From positions 1,995,501 to 2,059,500 of the forward strand of contig NZ_JBGGWB010000001.1 of NCBI RefSeq assembly GCF_041321155.1: a stretch of DNA of 64,000 nt. Reading direction: 5' to 3'. Below the pieces are notes generated by a model that was not told the DNA's origin, made no database searches, and saw only the letters and a list, made by a program, of their open reading frames with translations. This document shows, in pieces, positions 1-8,333 of the stretch; position 1 is the stretch's first letter; each line of letters opens with the position of its first letter. Made by a program: the position numbers and the translations under genes. The stretch comes from Sphingomonas sp. IW22. GTDB taxonomy: Bacteria > Pseudomonadota > Alphaproteobacteria > Sphingomonadales > Sphingomonadaceae.

Positions 1-1211
1 AGGCCATCAACGCCTTTCTCGACGATATTTATGGTGAGCGGCGCATCCTGAAGGACGGCGTGCTGCCGCCCGACATCGTGCTTCGCAACCCGCAGTTCCG
101 GGGGGAGGTGGTGGGGATACGCCCGCCGCACGGAATCTGGGCACATATCTGTGGCATCGATCTGGTCCGCACTGGGCCGGATGCCTTCCATGTGCTTGAG
201 GACAATGCCCGTACGCCGTCAGGCGTGTCCTACATGCTCGAAAACCGGGAGGCGATGATCCGGCTGTGTCCGGAACTGTTCCGCTCGTTCCGGGTGGCGG
301 CGGTGGACAGCTATCCCGACCGGCTGCACGAAACGATGCGATCGGTCGCGCCGCCGGGGGCAGGCAGCCGCCCGGTCTGCGTCGTGCTGACGCCGGGGCA
401 TTTCAACAGCGCCTATTATGAACACAGCTTCCTGGCCGATTCGATGGGTATCGAGTTGGTGGAGCCCGCCGATCTGGTCGTCGATGACGATGTCGTGTGG
501 ATGCAGACCATTGCAGGCCGGGTGAAGGTCGATGTGATCTATCGCCGGATCGACGACGACTTTCTCGACCCGGTGGTTTTCAGGCCGGATTCGCTGCTGG
601 GCGTGCCGGGCATCATGTCCGCCTATCGCGCAGGCAATGTCACGCTGATCAACGCGCCGGGCAACGGCATTGCCGATGACAAGGCGATCTATAGCTATAT
701 GCCCGAAATCGTCCGCTATTATTCGGGCGGCGAGGCCAAGCTGCCCAATGTCGAGACATGGCGCTGTCGTGAGCCGCAGGCGCTGAAATATGTCCTCGAA
801 CGCCTGCCCGAACTGGTGGTCAAGCTGGTCGACGGATCGGGCGGTTATGGGATGCTGGTCGGCCCGACAGCGACCAAGGATGAGATCGAGCGATTTCGCG
901 CCGCGCTGATCGCCGAGCCGCATCGTTATATCGCACAGCCGACGCTGGCGCTGTCGACGGTCCCGACACTGAGCGAAAAGGGGCTGGCGCCGCGCCATGT
1001 CGATTTCCGCCCCTTTGTCCTGACCGGTCGCAACGGGGTTCAGGTAGTGCCCGGCGGTCTGACCCGCGTCGCGCTTCGCGAAGGATCGCTGGTCGTCAAC
1101 TCCAGCCAGGGTGGCGGAACCAAGGACAGTTTCGTGCTGATGCCCGATCCTCAGTCGGGGCAGGGGCAGCAACAGGGCGAGATGATGCAGCGTCAGGAAC
1201 TTCACGCATGA
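1..1211 (+). CDS. Circularly permuted type 2 ATP-grasp protein, 5' end cut by window edge
   Basis: The reading frame is open from base 3 with no start in front, and the first residues (AINAFLDDIYGERRI) already belong to the family core, so the true start lies outside the window. About 402 residues are visible; I estimate some 70-80 N-terminal residues are missing, given a usual length near 470-480. Visible family signatures include VLEDNARTPSGVSYMLENR, a VLTPGHFNSAYYEH segment, NAPGNGIADDKAIYSYMPE, the glycine-rich KLVDGSGGYG and the C-terminal SSQGGGTKDSFVL. The family (DUF404/DUF407) is predicted to form peptide or amide bonds using ATP; the substrate is unknown. It is followed after 10 bases by an alpha-E gene and then a transglutaminase-like gene, the standard family neighbourhood, so the three probably act together. 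Assignment is firm; the reaction is inferred. Confidence 0.93.
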   Translation, partial: AINAFLDDIYGERRILKDGVLPPDIVLRNPQFRGEVVGIRPPHGIWAHICGIDLVRTGPDAFHVLEDNARTPSGVSYMLENREAMIRLCPELFRSFRVAAVDSYPDRLHETMRSVAPPGAGSRPVCVVLTPGHFNSAYYEHSFLADSMGIELVEPADLVVDDDVVWMQTIAGRVKVDVIYRRIDDDFLDPVVFRPDSLLGVPGIMSAYRAGNVTLINAPGNGIADDKAIYSYMPEIVRYYSGGEAKLPNVETWRCREPQALKYVLERLPELVVKLVDGSGGYGMLVGPTATKDEIERFRAALIAEPHRYIAQPTLALSTVPTLSEKGLAPRHVDFRPFVLTGRNGVQVVPGGLTRVALREGSLVVNSSQGGGTKDSFVLMPDPQSGQGQQQGEMMQRQELHA

Positions 1212-1221
1212 GCGCGCGCGC

Positions 1222-2163
1222 ATGCTGATGCTCTCTCGCACCGCGGCGTCACTTTACTGGCTTGGCCGCTATGTCGAACGCGCCGATTTCATCGCTCGTC
1301 TGGTCGAGGCGACCGTGCGGCTGGACGCGCTGTCCGCGACCCCGGCGGGGGAAGCGGCATGGGCCAGTGCGCTGCGCGTCACCTATAACGACGCGGCCTT
1401 TGCCACGACGGGCGCGCCGGTCGATCAGGCCAGCGTCGCGCGGTTCCTGACCATCGACAGCGGGCATGGCGGCTCGATCGTCCAGTGTCTGGACATGGCG
1501 CGAAACAACGCCCGCGCGGTCCGCACCGCACTGACACGAGAGGCGTGGACAGCGATCAATCGCGCATGGCTGTTGTTCAACTCACGCCTGCGCCCCGGCA
1601 ATGCGATGGCGACGCTCAACCTGGTCGAGGCGGTGAAGGCCGAGACGCGTGGGTTCGAGGGCGCGGTCCTTCGCATGATGCGGAACGAGGCGGTGTGGTT
1701 CATCCGGCTCGGTTCGGCCATCGAACGGGCAGACAACACCGCGCGGCTGATCGATGTCAAATATCACCTGCTGTTGCCGGAGGGCGAGCAGATCGGCGGC
1801 GTGGTCGACCGCGACCAATGGACCACGATCCTGCAAACGGTCTCGGCGGTCACTGCCTATCGCTGGCTCTATTCCGATGGATTGAAGCCCAGTCTGGTCA
1901 TCGACCTGTTGCTTTCCCGCCCCGAACTGCCCCGCTCGCTGGCGGCGTGCGTCGAGGAGTCGGTGGAGATGCTCGGCCTGCTGGGCAAGCGGACGGGCCT
2001 TCAGGGCGGGGCCGACCGGATGGCGCGTGCGCGGATGGCACGGATGCACCGCACGCGCAGCCATGAAGTCATCGTCGGCGGTCTGCACGAATGGCTCGGC
2101 GCCTTCATAGCCGAGAACATCGCGCTCGACCGTGCCATCGCCCAACAGTTCAGGTTCATCTAA
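1222..2163 (+). CDS. Alpha-E domain protein (DUF403)
   Basis: A 313-residue, mostly helical protein that opens with the family hallmark LSRTAASLYWLGRYVERAD and contains repeated Arg/Glu-rich helices. A start at 1228 (second Met, MLSRTA) is equally possible. It lies 10 bases after the ATP-grasp gene, and its TAA stop overlaps the ATG of the transglutaminase-like gene (TAATG), so the three are co-translated. Alpha-E proteins have no established activity; their constant company with ATP-grasp and transglutaminase genes suggests a partner or scaffold role in an amide-forming peptide modification system. No signal peptide or membrane segment is visible, so a cytoplasmic location is likely. Confidence 0.93.
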   Translation: MLMLSRTAASLYWLGRYVERADFIARLVEATVRLDALSATPAGEAAWASALRVTYNDAAFATTGAPVDQASVARFLTIDSGHGGSIVQCLDMARNNARAVRTALTREAWTAINRAWLLFNSRLRPGNAMATLNLVEAVKAETRGFEGAVLRMMRNEAVWFIRLGSAIERADNTARLIDVKYHLLLPEGEQIGGVVDRDQWTTILQTVSAVTAYRWLYSDGLKPSLVIDLLLSRPELPRSLAACVEESVEMLGLLGKRTGLQGGADRMARARMARMHRTRSHEVIVGGLHEWLGAFIAENIALDRAIAQQFRFI

Positions 2164-2966
2164 TGCGGATCATCGTCGAGCATCGCACCCGCTATCGCTT
2201 TACGGAACCGCAGACACGGTTGATCCAGCTGTTGCGGATGACGCCGGACGATACCGACGACCAGACCATCGTCGCCTGGTCGATCGACGTCGATTGCGAT
2301 GCACGGTTGCGCGAGAGCCGCGACGGGCTGGGTAACCGTCAAACGATGCTTTACGCCGAAGGGCCGCTGGACGGCATCGACATCAGCGTGCGTGGAGAGG
2401 TGCTGACTGGCGACCCGCGCGGCCTGCTTCGCGGATCGTCCGAGCCGCTGCCCCCCGAATTTTACCTCCGCGATACCGACCGCACGCACCCAAGTGACTC
2501 GCTGGCCGATTTCGTGCGTGGCGAGCTGGGCGATGCGACGCCGGACATGGACACGCTGATCCGGCTTGGCCGCCGCTTCGGAGAGCGGTTCGAGCGGACG
2601 GATGGTGAGACGCTGCGCGACGCGGCGGAAGTGTTCGACAGCGGCAATGCCAGCGTGCGGGAGATCGCACAGGCATTGGTCGCTGGGTTGCGCGCCGTTG
2701 AAGTGCCCGCGCGTTATGTCGGCGGCTATCGCCAGAATGACAGCCAGAGCTGTGCCCCCCATGGCTGGGTTGAGGCGTTCCTGCCCGATCAGGGGTGGTG
2801 CACGTTCGATCCGTCGCGTGGGGTCCCGGTGGACGACCGTTATGTCCGCGTGGCGATCGGCATCGATACTGCCTCCGCCGCGCCGGTTGCCGGATCGCGG
2901 CTGGGGCCGGGGGAGGAGAGCCTGGACGTGGCACTGATCGTCGCACGGGCCGGCAGTCAGGGCTAA
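2163..2966 (+). CDS. Transglutaminase-like protein with catalytic Cys replaced
   Basis: A 267-residue protein with the N-terminal beta domain typical of bacterial transglutaminase-like proteins (MRIIVEHRTRYRF) and a C-terminal papain-fold core. The His and Asp of the usual triad are visible in HGWVEAF (H200) and CTFDPS (D216). The usual Cys segment (CRDFAH) reads VREIAQ here: Val165 stands where Cys is expected, at the same 17-residue distance from the PARYV segment. The frame is otherwise clean, with no sign of a frameshift. The start is set by the TAATG overlap with the alpha-E stop. Family members normally hydrolyse or transfer peptide amides; this copy is probably inactive in that chemistry or has a structural or binding role. 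Confidence 0.88.
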   Translation: MRIIVEHRTRYRFTEPQTRLIQLLRMTPDDTDDQTIVAWSIDVDCDARLRESRDGLGNRQTMLYAEGPLDGIDISVRGEVLTGDPRGLLRGSSEPLPPEFYLRDTDRTHPSDSLADFVRGELGDATPDMDTLIRLGRRFGERFERTDGETLRDAAEVFDSGNASVREIAQALVAGLRAVEVPARYVGGYRQNDSQSCAPHGWVEAFLPDQGWCTFDPSRGVPVDDRYVRVAIGIDTASAAPVAGSRLGPGEESLDVALIVARAGSQG

Positions 2967-3033
2967 TCCAGCGTCGTCAAATGGTCTGGCACCGTGTTCA
3001 CCGGTCGTTTTTGACACGGCCTGAAACGGCAAA

Positions 3034-3062
3034 CGCCCGGGCCGCTTTTTGCAGCCCGGGCG
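3034..3062 (-). terminator. GC-rich hairpin
   Basis: A perfect 9-bp inverted repeat (CGCCCGGGC / GCCCGGGCG) encloses an 11-base loop. On the minus strand it is followed by a T-rich stretch (TTTGCCGTTT); on the plus strand it is not. It would therefore best end a minus-strand transcript, although it could also weakly end the plus-strand triad operon. Confidence 0.5.
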
Positions 3063-3300
3063 CCTGCGTGACGATCGCTCGTCAGCCCCCTAATGGTTCT
3101 GCCCACACACCTTTTCCTTTACGGCAAGGCGGGACTTGAACCTCCCCGAACCACGGCCTGTTTGCCTGAGCTTCGTGAGATCGTGGTAAGCCGCTGCCCC
3201 ATTGATGTCATTCGGAAACCGGTGACGTGGCTCAGAATCGCTTAACCCTGTGTTCATTGAGCAACACGCCTGATTGCACGGTCGGCCAACACTGCTAAGG
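3035..3300 (-). ncRNA. Candidate structured RNA, possibly 6S-like
   Basis: Read on the minus strand, the gap contains a chain of possible stems: GGCAGCGG against CCGCCTTGCC (3122-3200 region), CCACG against CGTGG enclosing about 26 bases, and CGGGGA GGTTCAAG TCCCG. It ends in a 9-bp GC hairpin followed by TTTGCCGTTT, as a terminator would be. The segments TGAGCC, GGTTCAAG and GCCTTGCCG occur in the same order as similar motifs in enterobacterial 6S RNA, but I could not draw a convincing closing stem or a clear promoter. The exact ends are unknown. It could also be leader or spacer sequence with chance structure. Confidence 0.25.
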
Positions 3301-3333
3301 CGGTCGCATCCTCGATTTCCCAAGGGTTCCTGC

Positions 3334-4584
3334 ATGATCCTATCGCGCTATGAGCGCATGATCGCCCGGCGCTATTTGCTCCCCGGCCGGGGTGAGGCGT
3401 TCATCTTTCTGGTGGCTGGCATCAGCCTGGTCGCAGTCATGCTGGGCGTTGCCGCACTGGTGATCGTCATGAGCGTGATGAACGGCTTTCGTGCCGAGTT
3501 GTTCGACAAGATCGTCGGGCTGAACGGTCATGCGGTGGTGCAGGGCTATGCCGGGCAGCTTCGCGACTGGCGACAGGTGCTGGACGACGCGCGCGCCACG
3601 CCCGGCGTGACCAGCGCGACACCACTGATCGAACAGCCGCTGATGACCGATTTCAACGGTCGCACCGAAGCCGTCCTGCTGCGCGGAATGCGGGTCGAGG
3701 ATATTCGCACCAACCCGACGATCCGCGACAATGTGGTGATCGGGTCGCTGGCGTCGTTGACGGCAGGCAGCGGCAACATCGCCATTGGCTCACGCCTCGC
3801 CCAGTCGCTGGGGGCAACGGTCGGCAGCGAGATTTCGCTGATCAGCTTTCAGGGCGTGTCGACCCCGATGGGCACCGTGCCGCGCATCGTATCCTATCGC
3901 ATCGGCGCGATTTTCGAGGTCGGTGTCTATGACTATGACAAGGCGTTCGTCATCATGCCGATGGAGGATGCCCAGACGCTGCTGCTGATGGGCGATTCGG
4001 TGGGCATGATCGAGATCGACACGGTCGACCCCGACCGGGTGGAGGAAATCCTGCAGCCGCTGGCGGTCAAGGTGGCGTCGCGCGGCGTGCTGAACGACTG
4101 GCGGCGGTTGAATTCTGAGATATTCGAGGCGTTGCAGGTCGACCGGCTGGTGACGTTCACCGTGCTGTCGATCCTGATCCTCGTCGCTGTCTTCAACATC
4201 CTGTCGTCGCTGATCATGCTGGTTCGCGCAAAGACCCGCGACATCGCGATCCTGCGGACGATGGGTGCGACGCGGCAGGGGCTGATCCGCATTTTCGTGA
4301 CGGTCGGCACGACCATCGGTTCGCTGGGGATCGTCGCTGGCCTGATACTGGGCTTCATCCTGCTCTATTTCCGGCAGGGGGTGCTGGGCTTTCTGGGCTT
4401 CATCACCGGGCAGGAGATTTGGGATCCGTCGATGCGCTACCTGACCGAATTGCCGGCCAAGACCGACCCTGTGGAGGTTGCGGGGATCGCGCTGATGGCG
4501 TTCCTGTTCAGCTTCCTCGCCACGCTCTACCCGGCGTTCAAGGCGGCGAGCACCGATCCTGTTCAGGTGCTGCGCTATGAGTGA
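3334..4584 (+). CDS. lolC: LolC/LolE family lipoprotein-releasing permease
   Basis: Membrane subunit of the LolCDE ABC system, which extracts lipoproteins from the inner membrane for transfer to the LolA chaperone. The 416-residue protein has the expected layout: one N-terminal membrane helix ([18 protein letters not shown]), a periplasmic MacB-like domain of about 220 residues, then three C-terminal helices of an FtsX domain ending in [18 protein letters not shown]. The motif [13 protein letters not shown] couples to the ATPase. The start at 3334 ([15 protein letters not shown]) fits the family; an upstream in-frame start at 3274 would add non-family residues. The stop overlaps the ATG of lolD by 8 bases. 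Only one LolC/E-type gene is present here, so a homodimer is likely. Confidence 0.94.
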   Translation: MILSRYERMIARRYLLPGRGEAFIFLVAGISLVAVMLGVAALVIVMSVMNGFRAELFDKIVGLNGHAVVQGYAGQLRDWRQVLDDARATPGVTSATPLIEQPLMTDFNGRTEAVLLRGMRVEDIRTNPTIRDNVVIGSLASLTAGSGNIAIGSRLAQSLGATVGSEISLISFQGVSTPMGTVPRIVSYRIGAIFEVGVYDYDKAFVIMPMEDAQTLLLMGDSVGMIEIDTVDPDRVEEILQPLAVKVASRGVLNDWRRLNSEIFEALQVDRLVTFTVLSILILVAVFNILSSLIMLVRAKTRDIAILRTMGATRQGLIRIFVTVGTTIGSLGIVAGLILGFILLYFRQGVLGFLGFITGQEIWDPSMRYLTELPAKTDPVEVAGIALMAFLFSFLATLYPAFKAASTDPVQVLRYE

Positions 4585-5251
4585 GCCGGTTCTTCAGACG
4601 CAGACGCTGCGACGCAGCTTTCGCCAGGGCGGACAGACGATCGAGGTTCTGCGCGGCGTCGATCTGGTCGTCGGACCGGGAGAGATCGTTGCGCTGCTGG
4701 GCCCATCGGGATCGGGCAAGTCGACGCTGCTTCAGGCGGTCGGGTTGCTGGAGGGCGGGTTCGAGGGATCGATCCGCATCGTCGGACAGGAAGTGACAAG
4801 GCTGAACAGTGCGGAGCGCACCGTCGTGCGGCGCGACCGCCTGGGCTTTATCTATCAGTTCCACCACCTGCTGCCCGATTTCAACGCGATCGAGAATGTC
4901 GTGCTGCCGCAGTTGATCCATGGCGCGGCAAATGAGGCGGCGACCGAGCGGTCCGAACACCTGTTGTCGGCGCTGGGGCTGTCCCAGCGGCTGACGCACC
5001 GGCCCAGTCAGTTGTCGGGCGGCGAGCAACAGCGTGTGGCGGTCGCACGCGCGCTGGCCAATCGCCCCGCGCTGGTGCTGGCGGACGAGCCGACGGGCAA
5101 TCTGGACGAAGCGACTGCCGATATCGTGCTGGCCGAATTCCTGCGGCTGGTGCGGGAGGAAGGCTCTGCCGCGCTGGTCGCCACGCACAACGAACGCCTG
5201 GCGGCGCGGATGGACCGGGTGGTCCGGCTGCATGAAGGGGTGCTGGAATGA
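4577..5251 (+). CDS. lolD: Lipoprotein-releasing ABC transporter ATPase LolD
   Basis: ATP-hydrolysing subunit of the lipoprotein export complex, acting on the cytoplasmic face with the LolC/E protein encoded just upstream. In its 224 residues are a Walker A (GPSGSGKS, 42-49), Q-loop Gln94 within [10 protein letters not shown], the signature LSGGEQ (146-151), Walker B ALVLADEP (165-172) and the switch His204. The [10 protein letters not shown] stretch is typical of the LolD branch of MacB-type ATPases. It overlaps lolC at its start and shares ATGA with the following glutathione peroxidase gene at its end, so the three are translationally coupled. Confidence 0.96.
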   Translation: MSEPVLQTQTLRRSFRQGGQTIEVLRGVDLVVGPGEIVALLGPSGSGKSTLLQAVGLLEGGFEGSIRIVGQEVTRLNSAERTVVRRDRLGFIYQFHHLLPDFNAIENVVLPQLIHGAANEAATERSEHLLSALGLSQRLTHRPSQLSGGEQQRVAVARALANRPALVLADEPTGNLDEATADIVLAEFLRLVREEGSAALVATHNERLAARMDRVVRLHEGVLE

Positions 5252-5733
5252 GCGACTTGCACAGCCTGCCGGTCACTGCCGCCGATGGCAGCCAGACCGA
5301 CCTGTCGGCTTGGCGGGGGCGCGTGATGCTGATCGTCAACGTCGCATCCAAATGCGGGTTCACGCCGCAATATGCCGGGCTTGAAGCGCTGTACCGCGCT
5401 CATGCGGCAGAGGGGCTGGTCGTGATTGGCTTTCCCTGCAACCAGTTTGGCGGGCAGGAGCCCGGCTCGGCGGCGGAAATCGCCACCTTCTGCTCGACCA
5501 GCTACGACGTGACCTTTCCGATCATGGGCAAGGTGGACGTCAACGGAGCAGATGCGGCGCCGGTTTGGCGCCACCTGAAAAAGGAGGCGCCCGGCCTGCT
5601 GGGTAGTGAGGCGATCAAATGGAATTTCACCAAGTTCCTGATCGACCGCAATGGCCGCGTAGTCGCCCGTTACGCGCCCACCACTACCCCGCAGGCGATC
5701 GAACCGGACATCCAACAGCTGTTGCAGCGTTGA
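5248..5733 (+). CDS. Glutathione peroxidase family peroxiredoxin
   Basis: A 161-residue thiol peroxidase of the BtuE/GPx family, which reduces hydrogen peroxide and organic hydroperoxides, usually with thioredoxin or glutathione as electron donor. The peroxidatic Cys36 lies in [10 protein letters not shown], where animal enzymes carry selenocysteine; the second conserved segment [13 protein letters not shown] carries Cys64; the Trp-Asn pair is present in KWNFTKFL (125-126). No signal peptide, so cytoplasmic. Its ATG overlaps the lolD stop (ATGA), placing an antioxidant gene as the last member of the lol operon. A 34-base gap separates it from dnaX. Confidence 0.94.
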   Translation: MSDLHSLPVTAADGSQTDLSAWRGRVMLIVNVASKCGFTPQYAGLEALYRAHAAEGLVVIGFPCNQFGGQEPGSAAEIATFCSTSYDVTFPIMGKVDVNGADAAPVWRHLKKEAPGLLGSEAIKWNFTKFLIDRNGRVVARYAPTTTPQAIEPDIQQLLQR

Positions 5734-5770
5734 TCGGCCCTATCGTCGGCGCTCGCTACGCCCTAGATTG

Positions 5771-7423
5771 ATGGCGATGGACGACATGAGCTTCGATCTG
5801 GGCGAACCGCCTGCACCCCCCGCGCAGGAGGCGTATCGCGTTCTTGCACGTAAGTACCGGCCGCAGACCTTTGACGCGCTGATCGGTCAGGATGCGATGG
5901 TCCAGACGCTTGGCAACGCGATCCGCCGCGACCGGCTGGCCCATGCGTTCCTGCTGACCGGCGTGCGCGGGGTGGGCAAGACATCGACCGCTCGGCTGAT
6001 TGCCAAGGCACTGAATTGCATCGGCCCGGACGGGCAGGGCGGGCCGACGATCGATCCTTGCGGCGTGTGCGAGCCATGCCGCGCCATAGCCGAGGGGCGC
6101 CATATCGACGTGATCGAAATGGACGCCGCCAGCCACACCGGCGTCGACGATGTGCGCGAGATCATCGAGGCGTCGCGCTATGCCGCGGTGTCGGCGCGCT
6201 ACAAGATCTACATCGTGGACGAAGTCCACATGCTGTCGAAAAACGCCTTCAACGCGCTGCTCAAGACGCTGGAGGAGCCGCCCGCTCATGTGAAGTTCCT
6301 GTTCGCCACGACCGAGGTGAACAAGGTGCCGATCACCGTCCTGTCGCGCTGCCAACGCTTCGATCTGCGCCGCATTCCCGCCGACAAGCTGGCTGCGCAT
6401 TTCGCCCATGTGGTTGAGGCGGAAGGGTTCGAGGCGGAGGCGGAGGCGCTGGCCCTGATCGCGCGCGCGGCAGAGGGGTCGGCGCGCGATGGCCTGTCGA
6501 TCCTTGATCAGGCGATTGCCCATGCCGGGATGGAAGGCGGCGGCGTTCGCGCCGATGCGGTCCGCGAAATGCTGGGCCTGTCCGATCGCGGCGCCATGCG
6601 TGAGTTGTTCGCGTTACTTCTGGCGGGCGATTCGGCGGGGGCGCTGGCTGCGCTCAGACGGCAATATGATTTTGGCGTCGATCCGCAGGCGGTGCTGCGC
6701 GCGCTGATGGAAACGACCCACGGCATCACCCTCGCGAAGGTCGGCACGCCGCCCGATGTGGCTCAGCCGGTCGAGGAGCGGGAGGCGCTGGGCGAATGGG
6801 CGTCGCGACTGTCCTTCCCGGTGCTGCATCGTCTGTGGCAATTGCTGTTGAAGGGCCACGACGAAGTGGGGCGCGCCGCCCTGCCGATCGAGGCGTGCGA
6901 AATGGCGCTGCTGCGCGTCATCCACGCGTCGCAGCTGCCCGATCCGGGCGAACTGGCGCGCCAGATTCGTGAGGGTGGTGCGACGGGCGGCGTGGCAAAG
7001 AGCGCTCCGGCGCAGCCATCCGCCCCCGCGCCCGCTGCCAATGCCGCGCCCGCCCTGCCGGCGACGCTGGAGGAAATCAGGGACAGCCTGGCCAGTATCG
7101 GGCGCCACGCACTGGCAGAGGGGTGGCGCAATCACGCGCGCCCGGTTCGTATCGCACCGCCCGAAATCGAATTGTCCAATGCGCGGCCCATCCCGTCCGA
7201 CTTTGCCCGCGAACTGATGGACGCGCTGAAGCAGGCGACGGGCGCACGCTGGCGCGTGACCACCAGTGATGCGCCAGGCGAGCCGTCGCTGCGCGAAGTT
7301 GAACTGGCGGACGACGAAGCCTTTGAACGATCGGTGCGCGAAAGCCCGATCGTTGCAGCAACCCTTGCGGCATTTCCCGGCAGCGAACTTGTCGGGCCGA
7401 AGAACAGACGGAGTTTGGCATGA
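5771..7423 (+). CDS. dnaX: DNA polymerase III subunit tau/gamma
   Basis: Clamp-loader ATPase that loads the sliding clamp and links the polymerase cores. The AAA+ region shows Walker A GVRGVGKT (64-71), four zinc-binding Cys (83, 97, 100, 103), the Walker B IYIVDEVHML near 147-154 and the sensor-1/SRC segment LSRCQRF (191-197). An Ala/Pro-rich linker around 410-430 leads to a C-terminal domain, giving 550 residues in all. Starts at 5768 (TTG), 5771 or 5777 (ATG) are all in frame and give nearly the same protein. I saw no A-rich slippery site for making a shorter gamma form. The TGA stop overlaps the ATG of ybaB. Confidence 0.95.
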   Translation: MAMDDMSFDLGEPPAPPAQEAYRVLARKYRPQTFDALIGQDAMVQTLGNAIRRDRLAHAFLLTGVRGVGKTSTARLIAKALNCIGPDGQGGPTIDPCGVCEPCRAIAEGRHIDVIEMDAASHTGVDDVREIIEASRYAAVSARYKIYIVDEVHMLSKNAFNALLKTLEEPPAHVKFLFATTEVNKVPITVLSRCQRFDLRRIPADKLAAHFAHVVEAEGFEAEAEALALIARAAEGSARDGLSILDQAIAHAGMEGGGVRADAVREMLGLSDRGAMRELFALLLAGDSAGALAALRRQYDFGVDPQAVLRALMETTHGITLAKVGTPPDVAQPVEEREALGEWASRLSFPVLHRLWQLLLKGHDEVGRAALPIEACEMALLRVIHASQLPDPGELARQIREGGATGGVAKSAPAQPSAPAPAANAAPALPATLEEIRDSLASIGRHALAEGWRNHARPVRIAPPEIELSNARPIPSDFARELMDALKQATGARWRVTTSDAPGEPSLREVELADDEAFERSVRESPIVAATLAAFPGSELVGPKNRRSLA

Positions 7424-7743
7424 AGAATCTCGACGACATCATGGCGATGGCGCAGAACGTCCAGAACGAGCTGCAAAAGGCTCAGGCGGCGCTCGATACG
7501 ATTGAGGTGGAGGGCGCGTCCGGCGGCGGCCTGGTCAAGGTGCGCGCGACCGCCAAGGGGCGGATTATCGGGGTCGATATCGACGATTCGCTGATGAAGC
7601 CTGAGGAAAAGGGCGTGCTGGAGGATCTGGTCGCAGCCGCATTCAACGACGCGCGGGCCAAGGCGGATGCCGCCAGCTCGACCGAAATGTCCAAGATGAC
7701 GGCGGGCCTCCCCCTGCCGCCGGGCTTCAAGCTGCCGCTGTAA
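7420..7743 (+). CDS. YbaB/EbfC family nucleoid-associated protein
   Basis: A 107-residue DNA-binding protein of the YbaB/EbfC family, which binds DNA as a dimer and affects nucleoid organisation. The N-terminal helix (MKNLDDIMAMAQNVQNELQ), the segment VEGASGGGLVKVRATAKG and the proline-rich C-terminus (GLPLPPGFKLPL) are family features. It is translationally coupled to dnaX by an ATGA overlap, the common dnaX-ybaB arrangement; recR, often third in this operon, does not follow. A hairpin terminator lies 23 bases after the stop. Confidence 0.95.
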   Translation: MKNLDDIMAMAQNVQNELQKAQAALDTIEVEGASGGGLVKVRATAKGRIIGVDIDDSLMKPEEKGVLEDLVAAAFNDARAKADAASSTEMSKMTAGLPLPPGFKLPL

Positions 7744-7766
7744 GTTGAGCAGCGCCTCAACGAATA

Positions 7767-7798
7767 CGGGCACGCAGCGCCGATGCGCCGCGTGCCCG
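7767..7798. terminator. Hairpin between convergent ybaB and OsmC gene
   Basis: Perfect 9-bp inverted repeat (CGGGCACGC / GCGTGCCCG) with an additional inner GCGC/GCGC pairing around CGAT. It lies between the convergent ends of ybaB and the OsmC gene, and so can serve both strands. No clear T tract follows on either side. Confidence 0.6.
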
Positions 7799-7813
7799 CT
7801 TGCGCCGTAAGGA

Positions 7814-8242
7814 TCAGGCGTTCAGCCGGTGATCCAGCGTAATCTCTGCGTTCAGCAATTTGGAAATCGGGCAGCCGGCCTTGGCCTCCCCGGCGATGCT
7901 CTCAAACTCGGCCGGGTCGATGCCTTGGACGCGCGCATCGAGGCTTAGGGCCGATTTGGTTACCTTGAACCCGTCGCCATCCTTTTCCAGCGTCACCTTC
8001 GCGGTCGTCTTCAGCGTGCCGTCGCTGTACCCCGCCTTTGCCAGTGCAAAGCTGAGCGCCATGGTGAAGCAGGACGCGTGGGCGGCGGCGATAAGCTCTT
8101 CCGGGTTGGTACCCGGCTCATCCTCGAACCGGGTGGTGAAGCCGTAAAACTGGTCCTTCATCACGCCCGACTGAAGCGAGACATGGCCCTTTCCGTCCTT
8201 GCCCAGTCCTTCGTAACGTGCGCTTGCGCTGCGGGTCGTCAT
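7814..8242 (-). CDS. OsmC family peroxiredoxin
   Basis: A 142-residue OsmC-type protein that reduces organic hydroperoxides by means of two Cys residues. Cys58 lies in AAHASCFTMAL and Cys124 in KAGCPISKLL, the conserved pair of the family; the acidic residue in NPEELIAAAHA is also in place. The ATG at 8242 is chosen because GGAGGAG lies a few bases upstream; a longer in-frame opening adds residues unlike the family. The gene probably has its own promoter, as a terminator hairpin (8281-8309) separates it from the next gene upstream. Confidence 0.93.
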   Translation of the reverse strand: MTTRSASARYEGLGKDGKGHVSLQSGVMKDQFYGFTTRFEDEPGTNPEELIAAAHASCFTMALSFALAKAGYSDGTLKTTAKVTLEKDGDGFKVTKSALSLDARVQGIDPAEFESIAGEAKAGCPISKLLNAEITLDHRLNA

Positions 8243-8280
8243 CGGTTGCTCCTCCATGGTCAGGGATAACGGGCAAACGA

Positions 8281-8309
8281 AAAGGGCGGGCAAAGGATGC
8301 CCGCCCTTT
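8281..8309 (-). terminator. Rho-independent-type terminator of the glycine-zipper gene
   Basis: A perfect 11-bp stem (AAAGGGCGGGC / GCCCGCCCTTT) with a 7-base loop. On the minus strand the stem ends in TTT followed by TCG and TTT. It lies 25 bases beyond the stop of the upstream glycine-zipper gene. Confidence 0.75.
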
Positions 8310-8333
8310 CCTGTCTCGCTTGCCTGAAAGCGA

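Larger units (their letters stand above)
2967..3333. other. Gene-free stretch between transglutaminase-like gene and lolC
   Basis: This 367-base gap holds no convincing coding frame. It contains a strong hairpin (3034-3062) and several inverted repeats that fold better as a minus-strand RNA. The final bases before 3334 carry the ribosome binding region of the lolC homologue (AAGGG about 8 bases before the ATG). Confidence 0.6.

Noticed and set aside
3110..3190. tRNA-like sequence containing GGGACTTGAACC
   Set aside because: The segment resembles the T-arm complement of a minus-strand tRNA, but the T stem has mismatches and the remaining arms do not fold into a cloverleaf.
7270..7430. Possible programmed frameshift in dnaX
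   Set aside because: I found no A-rich slippery sequence followed by a hairpin; the single frame gives the full-length protein.
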